From Flavobacterium psychrophilum (GTDB lineage Bacteria; Bacteroidota; Bacteroidia; Flavobacteriales; Flavobacteriaceae), in assembly GCA_945879625.1 (NCBI GenBank), contig CAMCVA010000004.1, forward strand, positions 62,001 through 126,000: 64,000 nucleotides of DNA, given 5' to 3'. The notes below the pieces were generated by a model that was not told the origin of the DNA, did no database searches, and worked only from the letters and a program-made list of their open reading frames with translations. Shown piece after piece: positions 26,744 to 34,895 of the stretch. Position 1 is the first letter of the stretch. Every line of letters starts with the position of its first letter. Both the position numbers and the translations under genes were made by a program.

Positions 26744-27640
26744 ATGGCAAACAAAGTAGAAGTTAAAGAATTACTAGAAGCAGGTGTTCACTTTGGACAC
26801 ATGACTAGAAAATGGGACCCAAACATGGCCCCTTACATTTATATGGAGCGTAATGGAATTCACATTATCAACCTATATAAAACCGCTGCAAAAATTGAAG
26901 AAGCAAGCGAAGCGATGCAAAAAATCGCTGCCTCTGGCCGAAAAATTTTATTCGTAGCAACCAAAAAACAAGCAAAAGACATCGTTGCTGAAAAAGCAAA
27001 AGCCGCCAACATGCCCTACATTACTGAAAGATGGCCTGGTGGAATGTTAACCAATTTCGTTACAATCCGTAAAGCTGTGAAGAAAATGGCTTCTATCGAT
27101 AAAATGAAAAAAGATGGAACATTCATGACGCTTTCTAAGAAAGAGCGTTTGCAAGTAGATCGTCTTCGTGCTAAATTAGAGAAAAACTTAGGTTCAATCG
27201 CCGACATGTCTAGACTCCCAGCGGCTTTGTTCGTAGTAGACATTAAAGCAGAACACATTGCTATAAAAGAAGCACAAAAATTAAACATTCCAGTTTTCGC
27301 CATGGTTGATACCAATTCTGATCCACGTGAAGTAGATTACGTAATTCCAGCCAATGATGATGCTTCAAAATCAATCGAAAAAATATTATCTCTTGTAACT
27401 GCAGCCGTTATCGACGGGCTTTCTAACCGAAATGCCGACGGAGAAGCTGCTCCAGAAATGGAAGCTGAAGCTACAGAAGAAGAAGTTACTGTTGCCGAAG
27501 TAGTGGCAGAAGCAGCTGCAGAAGTTGTAGTAGTAGAAGAAGTAGTAGTAGTAGAAGAAGTAGTAGTAGCAGAAGCTGCTGTTGAGGCTGCCGCAGAAAG
27601 CACACCTGAAACTACTGAAGAAGCAACTACAGAAGAATAA
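26744..27640 (+). CDS. rpsB: Ribosomal protein S2 (uS2) with a long acidic C-terminal extension
   Basis: 298 aa. The S2 core (about 1-230) is standard: LLEAGVHFGHMTRKWDP, a coiled-coil insertion and FAMVDTNSDPREVDYVIPANDDA. The last 65-70 residues are low-complexity Glu/Ala/Val, including the run EVVVVEEVVVVEEVVVAEAA, encoded by GTA/GAA trinucleotide repeats (about 27524-27580). Typical S2 is around 230-260 aa. The tail is probably disordered and its repeats could change length by slippage. Paired with tsf downstream, the usual arrangement. Confidence 0.97.
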   Translation: MANKVEVKELLEAGVHFGHMTRKWDPNMAPYIYMERNGIHIINLYKTAAKIEEASEAMQKIAASGRKILFVATKKQAKDIVAEKAKAANMPYITERWPGGMLTNFVTIRKAVKKMASIDKMKKDGTFMTLSKKERLQVDRLRAKLEKNLGSIADMSRLPAALFVVDIKAEHIAIKEAQKLNIPVFAMVDTNSDPREVDYVIPANDDASKSIEKILSLVTAAVIDGLSNRNADGEAAPEMEAEATEEEVTVAEVVAEAAAEVVVVEEVVVVEEVVVAEAAVEAAAESTPETTEEATTEE

Positions 27641-27649
27641 ATTTATTTT

Positions 27650-27737
27650 AAATTCCAAAATTTAAATTCCAAATTCCAAAAAAAACTAACTACTAGGTCT
27701 GTTACAGTTGGGATTTGGGATTTGAATCTTGGAATTT
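27650..27737. repeat. Imperfect 30-bp inverted repeat (TTCCAAA-type) between rpsB and tsf
   Basis: The left arm (27650-27679) and the reverse complement of the right arm (27708-27737) agree at 26 of 30 positions, around a 28 nt loop. Both arms consist of AAATTCC/AAATCCC words of period about 7. There is no U-tract suited to termination. A related but less regular structure lies at 58994-59064. Confidence 0.7.
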
Positions 27738-27765
27738 TTACTTTAAACATAAAAAATTATATAGT

Positions 27766-28590
27766 ATGGCAACAATTACAGCTGCAGACGTAAATAAATT
27801 AAGAACAATCACAGGCGCAGGCATGATGGACTGCAAAAAAGCCTTGGTTGAATCAGACGGTGATTTTGATTTAGCAATCGAAAATCTTCGTAAAAAAGGA
27901 CAAAAAGTAGCCGCCAACCGTTCAGATAGAGAATCTATAGAAGGTGCGGTAATCGCGGTGGTAAATGCCGGCAACTCAGAAGGTGTTGTAATTGCGTTAA
28001 ATTGCGAAACGGACTTCGTGGGAAAAAACGAATCCTTTGTAAAATTGGCACAAGAATTGGCTGCATTGGCAATCAATTTTGACACTAAAGATGCATTCAT
28101 GGCTGCTCCATTTCAGGGCATTACAGTTGCCGAAAAATTGATCGAGCAAACTGGTGTTATTGGAGAAAAAATTGAAATCGGTTCGTTCGAAAAATTGAAC
28201 GGAGCCTTTGTAGGATCATACATTCACGCAGGCAACAAAATCGCTACTTTGGTTTCTTTATCTGCTGCTGTTGCAGGAGCCGACGAAGTTTCTAGAAACG
28301 TAGCCATGCAAGCGGCGGCCATGAACCCAATCGCTTTAAACGAAGCAGGAGTTGATGCTGATACGATTGCCAAAGAAATTGAAATTGCCAAAGACATGTT
28401 GCGTCAAGAAGGAAAACCAGAAGCGATGATCGAAAACATTGCAAAAGGTAAATTAGGTCGTTTCTTCAAGGACAACACATTGGTAAACCAAGATTACATC
28501 AAAGACAGCTCAATGAGCGTGGCGAACTATGTAAAATCGGTTGACGCAAACTTGGTTGTGACCGGATTTAAAAGAGCGGCTCTAGGTTAA
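27766..28590 (+). CDS. tsf: Elongation factor Ts
   Basis: 274 aa from the ATG at 27766 (MATITAADVNKLRTITGAGMMDCKKAL). The open frame extends 17 codons upstream into the inverted repeat, which is not part of the protein. The UBA-like N-terminus, the EF-Tu-contacting motif NCETDFVGKNE and the C-terminal dimerisation module are present. It recycles EF-Tu-GDP. Cotranscribed with rpsB and closed by a strong terminator. Confidence 0.96.
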   Translation: MATITAADVNKLRTITGAGMMDCKKALVESDGDFDLAIENLRKKGQKVAANRSDRESIEGAVIAVVNAGNSEGVVIALNCETDFVGKNESFVKLAQELAALAINFDTKDAFMAAPFQGITVAEKLIEQTGVIGEKIEIGSFEKLNGAFVGSYIHAGNKIATLVSLSAAVAGADEVSRNVAMQAAAMNPIALNEAGVDADTIAKEIEIAKDMLRQEGKPEAMIENIAKGKLGRFFKDNTLVNQDYIKDSSMSVANYVKSVDANLVVTGFKRAALG

Positions 28591-28613
28591 TTATAATTCA
28601 CAATAGCTTTTCA

Positions 28614-28645
28614 AAAACACCTTCCAACCGAAGGTGTTTTTTTTT
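28614..28645 (+). terminator. Intrinsic terminator after tsf
   Basis: AACACCTTC (28616-28624) / GAAGGTGTT (28630-28638) with a 5 nt loop, followed by an uninterrupted T run. Confidence 0.85.
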
Positions 28646-28746
28646 ATGAAATTAGTGTTATATTTTTTCTCCAAAATTTAAACTGCCAATTATTTTTACT
28701 ATACTTGTTGTCACTATTTAAAAAAATTAAATTAAATTATTTTACT

Positions 28747-29331
28747 ATGAAAAAAATTGTTTTATTCTTAGGGATTTTATTTTGTGTGCAAACCAACGCA
28801 CAAAGTTCTAAAAGAGAAGAAGGAATCGTAATTGGTATAAAAGGCGGATTGAATATGTCAAATTTTATGGGTGATGTAGAAGATCAAGGCATGCGTACGA
28901 GTATCCATTTAGGCTTATTAGCCGAGATTATTGTGTCAGACAAATTTTCTGTACAACCTGAGTTGTTGTATTCTGGACAGGGTTCTACTTACACAGGTCC
29001 AAACCCAGGATTTGCAAGAACCAAATTAGACTACTTAACTGTACCGGTTTTAGGTAAATTTGGCCTAACCGACAAATTGAGTTTTGAAGCAGGACCACAA
29101 TTGGGTTTATTACTTTCTTCCAAATTAAAAACCAACGATTCTAATAACAAAATTGACGGCGTTAAAACCTTAGACTTCGGTTTGAATGCAGGATTAGAAT
29201 ACGAGCTAGGTAGCGGCGTAATCTTTCAAGGTCGTTACAATCTAGGACTTACTGATACGGGCTTAACTGGAGATTCAAACAAAAGAGCCAGCAACTCGGT
29301 AATCCAATTTTCGATAGGCTATTTGTTCTAG
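28747..29331 (+). CDS. Outer-membrane beta-barrel protein (PorT/OMP_b-brl-like)
   Basis: 194 aa from the ATG at 28747 (MKKIVLFLGILFCVQTNAQ, signal peptide). The mature part alternates short beta strands and turns from GIKGGLNMSNF to a C-terminal strand ending SIGYLF, with a terminal aromatic suited to BAM recognition. This matches the eight-stranded outer-membrane barrel family of Bacteroidetes. It lies 38 nt before a run of five other exported proteins and may belong with them. Specific role unknown. Confidence 0.8.
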   Translation: MKKIVLFLGILFCVQTNAQSSKREEGIVIGIKGGLNMSNFMGDVEDQGMRTSIHLGLLAEIIVSDKFSVQPELLYSGQGSTYTGPNPGFARTKLDYLTVPVLGKFGLTDKLSFEAGPQLGLLLSSKLKTNDSNNKIDGVKTLDFGLNAGLEYELGSGVIFQGRYNLGLTDTGLTGDSNKRASNSVIQFSIGYLF

Positions 29332-29369
29332 CCTTAAAACCAAACTAAACAAAAAAACAAAAACCAAAA

Positions 29370-30599
29370 ATGAAAAAACTAATTTTAATTACATTGAGCG
29401 CAGTATTGTGTTCTTCTGTGCTTTTGGCTCAGGATAGCCAAAAAGAAATGAAGGAAACCAAGTACAGACGTAGCTCTTTGCACACCATCTTGATTGAATC
29501 ATCCGCATTTCCTAAAAAAGACCAAGTAATCAATGCCTACTATGGTGCACCTTTTCCAGACAAATACGACAACCACAACATTGGGGCTAAATCATTTAAT
29601 CCTGCAAAATATTCTACGGATACCGTAGAATCAAAAACGCCAGAAGTAATCGAAAAATACTTCAAAGACGAGCAAATTGCCAAAAAAATGGTCGCCAAAT
29701 GGTTCAACCGCCAAGCTGATGGCAATTTTGATTATAGCCTAATTAGTGAACGTGGGGCCTTTAATGCTTCGTTCTTGGATTCCAAAACAGCAGCCGCTTC
29801 AAGTGATGGAAAATACTTGTTGCAAGCAGCTGGATTTGAATTAATCAACAATACGTTTGTGGTGGTTTCTACGATGAAGTTCGTAGAAAACGAACCCATT
29901 GCGAGAGGAATTCGTGATGTTGCTATTTTAGCCGCACAAAACGCTCCCGGTTTGGTGCGTATGGGTATCGAAAAAGCAGCTGAAATTGCCTATAACAAAG
30001 GAAAAGAAGGCTACTCGGTATGGACGACTTCTTACTTGTATAAATTGAAATGGGATGACGCAACTCAAGGGTCATTCTTTCAAGACATGTATGGGGAGAA
30101 AGAGGATAAGTCAATGACTCCTGCTAAAAAAGCCTTATTTGATAAGAACACTGATTTGTTTCAAATGGAATATGTGGGTGCTCAAAAATCAACCACTTTG
30201 GTTACCTTCTCTTTGAAAGTAAAAAGAACAGAAGAACAAATTATCAACCTTTCGGTTACACGTAACATCGAGAAAGTATTTGCCAAATTACAAAAGAACT
30301 ACGATGTGTTTAAACCTAAAGTTCCGTTGTATACTGGAGAGCCTATCACCGCAAAAATTGGGATGAAAGAAGGTTTAGAAGGGGGCGACAAATTTGAAGT
30401 ATTGGAAGCTGTTATGGACCAAAAAACAGGAAAAATTGAATACAAAAGCATTGGAACCATCAAAGTGGATGGCGACAAAATTTGGGACAACCGTTTCAAT
30501 TTGGGCGACGAAGCACCTGCTGAAGGCGCTGTAGACAGAACTACCTTTAAAGGGGGTAAAAAATTCTACTCAGGCTTGTTGATTCGTCAACTTAAATAA
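29370..30599 (+). CDS. Secreted protein of unknown function (possible C-terminal FlgT-like domain)
   Basis: 409 aa with a signal peptide (about 1-20, cleaved before AQ). I do not recognise a family. The central region (about 120-270) is mixed alpha/beta. The C-terminal 110 residues (about 300-409) contain PLYTGEPITAKIGMKEGLEGGDKFEVLEAV followed by DGDKIWDN. This resembles the small beta domains of FlgT/CsgG-type accessory proteins, where a 'GLKxGDxFEV' turn is frequent; the comparison is by eye only. A weak terminator follows, so the next four genes may be only partly cotranscribed with it. Confidence 0.7.
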   Translation: MKKLILITLSAVLCSSVLLAQDSQKEMKETKYRRSSLHTILIESSAFPKKDQVINAYYGAPFPDKYDNHNIGAKSFNPAKYSTDTVESKTPEVIEKYFKDEQIAKKMVAKWFNRQADGNFDYSLISERGAFNASFLDSKTAAASSDGKYLLQAAGFELINNTFVVVSTMKFVENEPIARGIRDVAILAAQNAPGLVRMGIEKAAEIAYNKGKEGYSVWTTSYLYKLKWDDATQGSFFQDMYGEKEDKSMTPAKKALFDKNTDLFQMEYVGAQKSTTLVTFSLKVKRTEEQIINLSVTRNIEKVFAKLQKNYDVFKPKVPLYTGEPITAKIGMKEGLEGGDKFEVLEAVMDQKTGKIEYKSIGTIKVDGDKIWDNRFNLGDEAPAEGAVDRTTFKGGKKFYSGLLIRQLK

Positions 30600-30610
30600 A
30601 AATTTTACAG

Positions 30611-30646
30611 CCATTCCTTTGTTTTTGGCAAGGGAATGGTTTTTTA
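30611..30646 (+). terminator. Intrinsic terminator within the secreted-protein cluster
   Basis: CCATTCC (30611-30617) / GGAATGG (30633-30639), extended by three weaker pairs around a 9 nt loop and followed by TTTTTTATT. It lies 11 nt past the 409-aa gene and 23 nt before the next start, so it may attenuate rather than fully stop the operon. Confidence 0.65.
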
Positions 30647-30668
30647 TTAATTCTAAAACAAAACAAAA

Positions 30669-31178
30669 ATGAAACAAGTAGTATTTACCCTTTTGGCTGT
30701 TGTAGCTTTTGCCTTTAATGCAAATGCTCAAGCGAAGAAAAAAGCAGACAAAGACACCAAAAACTGGCGTTATGAAATTGAAGCCGTTCAGCAAGGAGTT
30801 GCTGGGACGTATTTAATTAAAGTATGGTCGTATTCTAAAAAACCAGATGTGGCTATTGATCAAGCCAAAAAGAATGCCGTACACGGAATTATTTTTAGAG
30901 GATATGCTGGAACAGACCGTGTTCCTGGTCAATCTCCTTTAACTAGCAACCCAAACATCGAAGAAGAAAAAGCCGATTTTTTTGACGCGTTTTTCGCCGA
31001 TGGTGGGAAATATATGAAATTTGTATCGTTGACCAACGACGGGGCTGTAGCGGCCGAAGACCGAATGAAAGTAGGCAAAGAATACAAAATAGGTGTTTTG
31101 ATTTCTGTGCGCAAAGAAGAATTGCGTAAAGACTTAGAAAATGCTGGAATTATCAAAGGGTTATCTTCAGGATTTTAA
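30669..31178 (+). CDS. Secreted protein of unknown function, paralogue A (LPP20/FlgT-N-like pattern)
   Basis: 169 aa with signal peptide MKQVVFTLLAVVAFAFNANAQ. It shares an architecture with the next gene: a first strand pair, VWSYSKKPDVAIDQAKKNAVHGIIFRG, a variable loop, FFDAFFADGGKYMKFVSLTNDG, then a basic VRKEELRKDLENAGIIKG end. The 'AIDQAKKNAV' helix is reminiscent of LPP20/FlgT N-terminal domains. Function unknown. First of four closely spaced genes. Confidence 0.75.
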   Translation: MKQVVFTLLAVVAFAFNANAQAKKKADKDTKNWRYEIEAVQQGVAGTYLIKVWSYSKKPDVAIDQAKKNAVHGIIFRGYAGTDRVPGQSPLTSNPNIEEEKADFFDAFFADGGKYMKFVSLTNDGAVAAEDRMKVGKEYKIGVLISVRKEELRKDLENAGIIKGLSSGF

Positions 31179-31189
31179 TACCAAACAAA

Positions 31190-31672
31190 ATGAAAAAAAT
31201 AATTGCAACTTTAGTCGTATTGGTGCTTACACTTAGCGCTACTGCACAGAAAAAAACCGCAGGATATTACGCGTACAAAACTGAATGTATGGGTGTAGAA
31301 TTAGACGGTTCACAAACCTTGAAAGCATGGGGTAACGGAAGAAACCGTGCCGATGCCGTAGAACAAGCCAAAAAGAATGCCATGCGTGATGTACTATTTG
31401 TTGGCATCCGTGAAGGCAAACAAGAGTGCAATCAAAAACCGATTGTATTTGAGGTTAATGCACAAGAAAAATACGAAGACTATTTTAACGCTTTCTTTGC
31501 TGATGGTGGTGAATACAAAAACTTTGTATCCCTTCGTGACGAGCGAATTGGCAACAAATTGAGCCGTGATCGTAAGAAAACTTCTGAAAGTGTAACCAAT
31601 GGATTGGTAGTTCGTGTTTTACGTGCCGAATTAAAAGCAAAACTAATTGCTGACAACATTATTAAACAATAA
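31190..31672 (+). CDS. Secreted protein of unknown function, paralogue B
   Basis: 160 aa with signal peptide MKKIIATLVVLVLTLSATAQ. It is clearly homologous to the preceding protein: ADAVEQAKKNAMRDVLFVG corresponds to VAIDQAKKNAVHGIIFRG, YFNAFFADGGEYKNFVSL to FFDAFFADGGKYMKFVSL, and VRVLRAELKAKLIADNIIK to VRKEELRKDLENAGIIK. The divergence suggests an old tandem duplication whose products may form a heteromer. It lies 11 nt after paralogue A and 9 nt before the next gene. Function unknown. Confidence 0.75.
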   Translation: MKKIIATLVVLVLTLSATAQKKTAGYYAYKTECMGVELDGSQTLKAWGNGRNRADAVEQAKKNAMRDVLFVGIREGKQECNQKPIVFEVNAQEKYEDYFNAFFADGGEYKNFVSLRDERIGNKLSRDRKKTSESVTNGLVVRVLRAELKAKLIADNIIKQ

Positions 31673-31681
31673 TCAAAACAT

Positions 31682-32632
31682 ATGAAAATTAATTTTAAAT
31701 ATTTAATCGTATCTCTTTTTGCTTTAGTAGCAATTGAATCATTTGCTCAAGCAAAAAAACCAATCATTATGGTTGTTCCCAGCGATAACTGGTGCATCAC
31801 TAATGGTTTTTTTATGGAATTTGACAACCAAGGTTCCAAAATGAAAATTTGTGATTACAAACGTGCGGTACAAGAAAACACCGAGTTGACGTTGGTCATG
31901 AATAAATTGGGTGAATTAATGGCTGCTCGTGGGTTTCAATTGAAATCCTTGGAGCAAACCTTGAAATCTATTGAGTCAGAAGCGGCTGAAAATGCCATGA
32001 CTACAAGTAAAACAGGAGCTGGCGTGAGCGAAAGCCCAGTTGACAAATTAAAAAGTGTAGCTAAAGCTGATATTTGGATGCAAATTAACTGGAAAATCAA
32101 TTCATTTGGTCCTAAAAAATCAGTGACTTTTGATTTGGCTGGTTTTGATGCCTACACCGACAAAAACGTAGCGGGTGCTTCGGGAACTGGAAATGACTTA
32201 ATTGGCGCTCCACTACCGGTAATGTTGGAAACTGCCGTTTTATCTCACTTGGATAACTTTAATGGATTGCTTCAAAAACACTTCGAAGATATGTTCGAGA
32301 ACGGTAGAGAAGTAACCATGAGAATTAAAAAATTCGATTCGTTTGAGGGAGATTTAGAATCAGAATACGAAGGAGAAGAATTGGGTTCAATCATTGAGAA
32401 ATGGGTTTCTGACAATACCGTAAAAGGCAGATTCAGTACCACAGAATCATCTGAAAACAAAATGTATTTTGAGCAAATTCGTATTGCCTTAATGGATGCC
32501 AACGGGAAAGCACAAGATACCCGTGGATGGGCTAAAGGCTTACAAAAATTCTTAAAAGAAAAATACCAAATCACTGCCAAACTAACCATGAAAGGATTAG
32601 GTCAAGCCTCAATTGTAATTGGCGAAAAATAA
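31682..32632 (+). CDS. Secreted DUF6175-like protein of unknown function
   Basis: 316 aa with signal peptide MKINFKYLIVSLFALVAIESFAQ. It begins KKPIIMVVPSDNWCITNGFF and continues with an alpha/beta domain (about 25-210) in which MAARGFQLKSLEQTLKSIESEA and KADIWMQINWKINSFGPKKSVTFDL recall the fold of CsgG/TolB-N-type proteins that sense or gather at the outer membrane. A second domain follows (about 215-316). I recall similar Bacteroidetes proteins labelled DUF6175, but cannot verify this. Third of the four-gene unit; role unknown. Confidence 0.7.
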   Translation: MKINFKYLIVSLFALVAIESFAQAKKPIIMVVPSDNWCITNGFFMEFDNQGSKMKICDYKRAVQENTELTLVMNKLGELMAARGFQLKSLEQTLKSIESEAAENAMTTSKTGAGVSESPVDKLKSVAKADIWMQINWKINSFGPKKSVTFDLAGFDAYTDKNVAGASGTGNDLIGAPLPVMLETAVLSHLDNFNGLLQKHFEDMFENGREVTMRIKKFDSFEGDLESEYEGEELGSIIEKWVSDNTVKGRFSTTESSENKMYFEQIRIALMDANGKAQDTRGWAKGLQKFLKEKYQITAKLTMKGLGQASIVIGEK

Positions 32633-32645
32633 AAATTAACTACTT

Positions 32646-33608
32646 ATGAAAAAAATACTTTTAGCTATCTGTGTGCTTGGTTTGTCGTTAACGGCATCAG
32701 CACAAAATACTGTAGGAAAATCGGACGATGGTGCTCGTATAGCGCTAACTCCTTATATTCCTGCACAAATTGAAGGACTTACTCCAGCCGTAAAAGCAAG
32801 TTTGTCTAACAAATTGTCACAAATCGCTACGGCTAATGGATTGGGAGGTTCTTCTAATTCAAGATTTATTATTACTACCAATGTGTCGGTTTTAACAAAA
32901 GACATTACGCCTACTGCACCACCGATGCATGCGTATACGTTAGAAGTAACCTTATACATTGGCGATGGATTAGAAGGCACCTTGTTTTCTACTCATTCGG
33001 TAACCTTGAAAGGTGTGGGGACTAACGAAACCAAAGCCTATATCGCGGCATTAAATGGATTGAAAACAAAAGATCCAATGTACCAAACGTTTATCGAAAA
33101 AGGGAAAACCAAAATCATGGAATACTTCAACAGTAAATGTGATTTTATCCTGAAAGATGCACAAACCATGGCGGCTCAAAACAAATATGAGGATGCCATT
33201 ATGAAATTAACAAGTGTGCCAGAAGTATGCAAAGCGTGTTACGACAAAGCAATGGATGCGGTTGCACCGATCTACCAAAAACAAATTGACCGTGCGTGCA
33301 AGCAACGTTTGATGGAAGCTACAACGGCTTGGAATGCAGCGCAAGACTTATCAAGTGCTGAAAATGCTGGAGGAATTCTATCTCAAATTGAGCCAGGAGC
33401 ATCTTGCTATAAAGAAGCTCAGGTGTTGTCATCAAAAATTGCACAACGTGTAAAAGAGTTGGATCAGAGAGAATGGAAATTCCAAATGAAACAACAACAA
33501 GACGATGTAGATATCCAAAAAGCGACCATCAAAGCGGCTCGTGACATTGGTGTTGCCTACGGGAACAACCAACCAGACGTAGTATACAAAGTATACGGTT
33601 GGTGGTAG
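32646..33608 (+). CDS. Secreted protein of unknown function (CsgG/LpoB-like N-terminal pattern)
   Basis: 320 aa with signal peptide MKKILLAICVLGLSLTASAQ. The N-terminal half (about 30-155) reads IALTPYIPAQIEG, then KLSQIATANGLGG and SRFIITTNVSVLTKDI. This layout, a strand followed by a helix that finds the other copies and then a strand with variable loops, resembles CsgG/LpoB-like domains. The C-terminal half is helical and contains five cysteines (SKCDF, VCKAC, ACKQR, SCYKE), possibly paired in the periplasm. It ends VVYKVYGWW. Last gene before a strong terminator. Function unknown. Confidence 0.7.
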   Translation: MKKILLAICVLGLSLTASAQNTVGKSDDGARIALTPYIPAQIEGLTPAVKASLSNKLSQIATANGLGGSSNSRFIITTNVSVLTKDITPTAPPMHAYTLEVTLYIGDGLEGTLFSTHSVTLKGVGTNETKAYIAALNGLKTKDPMYQTFIEKGKTKIMEYFNSKCDFILKDAQTMAAQNKYEDAIMKLTSVPEVCKACYDKAMDAVAPIYQKQIDRACKQRLMEATTAWNAAQDLSSAENAGGILSQIEPGASCYKEAQVLSSKIAQRVKELDQREWKFQMKQQQDDVDIQKATIKAARDIGVAYGNNQPDVVYKVYGWW

Positions 33609-33630
33609 AAAACCCTTTATATCACAACCA

Positions 33631-33659
33631 AAAACCTCTACTTTTGTAGAGGTTTTTTT
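33631..33659 (+). terminator. Intrinsic terminator of the secreted-protein operon
   Basis: AAAACCTCTAC (33631-33641) / GTAGAGGTTTT (33646-33656), an 11 bp stem with a 4 nt loop, then a T run. Confidence 0.85.
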
Positions 33660-33679
33660 ATTTATACTAAATCAATTTT

Positions 33680-34339
33680 ATGTTTCAATCCAGAAAAGAC
33701 ATCATTTATATCGTGTTGGCAGGCATCTTCATTACCAATGCGGTAGTGGCCGAACTCATTGGCGGCAAACTCATATACATTGGCCCCTATGTAATGAGCG
33801 TTGGTGTGTTGCCTTGGCCTATCGTATTTATCACCACCGATTTAATCAACGATTATTTTGGCGTGAAAGGGGTGAAAAAACTATCCTTGATTACCGCAGG
33901 ATTAATTTCCTATTGTTTTATTCTCTTGTATTTTGCTTTAAAAATTCCGGCTGTGCAAGGCGCTGGTTTGGTTACCGATGCCCAATTTACTGCAGTTTTT
34001 GGCCAAAGTATGTGGATTATTGTGGGCAGTATTACTGCCTTTATGGTGTCGCAATTAATTGATGTAACCATCTTCCACTTTTTCAAAAACAGAACCGGCA
34101 AAAAAATGATTTGGCTGCGCAGCACCGGATCAACCGTAATTTCTCAATTGTTTGACACTTTTATCGTATTGGGAATAGCGTTTTGGCTCACCGGAAAAAT
34201 GACTACCGAAGTATACATTACCTCTGCTTTGGCTGGCTATTTCGTGAAATTAGTAATTGCAATAGCCATGACGCCTTTAATCTATGTGGGACATGCTGTT
34301 ATCGAAAAACAACTCAAAAAAGACCAAAATGACAACTAA
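33680..34339 (+). CDS. Queuosine precursor transporter (YhhQ/VUT family)
   Basis: 219 aa membrane protein with about six helices. The conserved opening region reads NAVVAELIGGKLI, then GVLPWPIVFITTDLINDYFG, with the acidic residues typical of the QPTR/YhhQ family that imports preQ0 or preQ1 for tRNA queuosine. The late RSTGSTVISQLFDTFIVLGIAFW motif is also present. No preQ1 riboswitch is visible in the short leader. Its end overlaps the start of tag by 11 nt. Confidence 0.9.
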   Translation: MFQSRKDIIYIVLAGIFITNAVVAELIGGKLIYIGPYVMSVGVLPWPIVFITTDLINDYFGVKGVKKLSLITAGLISYCFILLYFALKIPAVQGAGLVTDAQFTAVFGQSMWIIVGSITAFMVSQLIDVTIFHFFKNRTGKKMIWLRSTGSTVISQLFDTFIVLGIAFWLTGKMTTEVYITSALAGYFVKLVIAIAMTPLIYVGHAVIEKQLKKDQNDN

Positions 34340-34892
34340 AATACGTTGTGGTTGGTCCGAAAAAGACGACCTCTACCGCGAGTACCACGACCGCGAATGG
34401 GGAAATCCGGTCTATGAGGACGACACACTTTTTGAATTTTTGGTGCTCGAAACCTTTCAGGCGGGTTTGAGTTGGCACACCATATTAAAAAAACGAGCGA
34501 ATTTTAGGACTGCCTTCAACCAATTTGATTACGTGAAAATTGCAGCCTATACGGAAGAAAAAATACAAGATTTGTTGCAAGATACGGGCATTATTCGCAA
34601 CCAACTCAAAATACGGGCTACGGTAAGTAATGCCCAAGCTTTTATACAGGTACAAAAAGAATTCGGTAGTTTCTCCACCTATATTTGGCAATTCACCAAA
34701 GGCAAACCACTGGTAAACAATTGGCTAACTCTTAAAGATATCCCCGCCTCTACTCCACTTTCGGATGCCGTGAGCAAAGACTTAAAAAAACGCGGATTTA
34801 AATTTGTAGGAACCACGGTTGTCTATGCGCACCTGCAAGCAACCGGTATGGTGAACGATCACTTGCTTTCGTGTTGGAAAAGAAGTTCGTGA
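34329..34892 (+). CDS. tag: DNA-3-methyladenine glycosylase I
   Basis: 187 aa from the ATG at 34329 (MTTKIRCGWSEKDD). The upstream extension of the frame lies inside the transporter gene. The zinc-snap residues known from E. coli Tag are present: Cys in RCGW, His in EYHDREWG, and His and Cys near the C-terminus in NDHLLSCW. The catalytic Glu lies in VLETFQAGLSW. The enzyme removes 3-methyladenine from alkylated DNA. Coupled to the transporter gene by an 11 nt overlap. Confidence 0.94.
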   Translation: MTTKIRCGWSEKDDLYREYHDREWGNPVYEDDTLFEFLVLETFQAGLSWHTILKKRANFRTAFNQFDYVKIAAYTEEKIQDLLQDTGIIRNQLKIRATVSNAQAFIQVQKEFGSFSTYIWQFTKGKPLVNNWLTLKDIPASTPLSDAVSKDLKKRGFKFVGTTVVYAHLQATGMVNDHLLSCWKRSS

Positions 34893-34895
34893 AAT

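Noticed and set aside
27337..27603. Ser/Thr-rich minus-strand frame that looks like a secreted mucin-like protein
   Set aside because: It is the complement of the GTA/GAA/GCA repeats of the S2 tail.
33609..33679. Possible preQ1 riboswitch before the queuosine precursor transporter
   Set aside because: The 70 nt spacer contains only the terminator of the preceding operon; no preQ1 aptamer pattern is visible.
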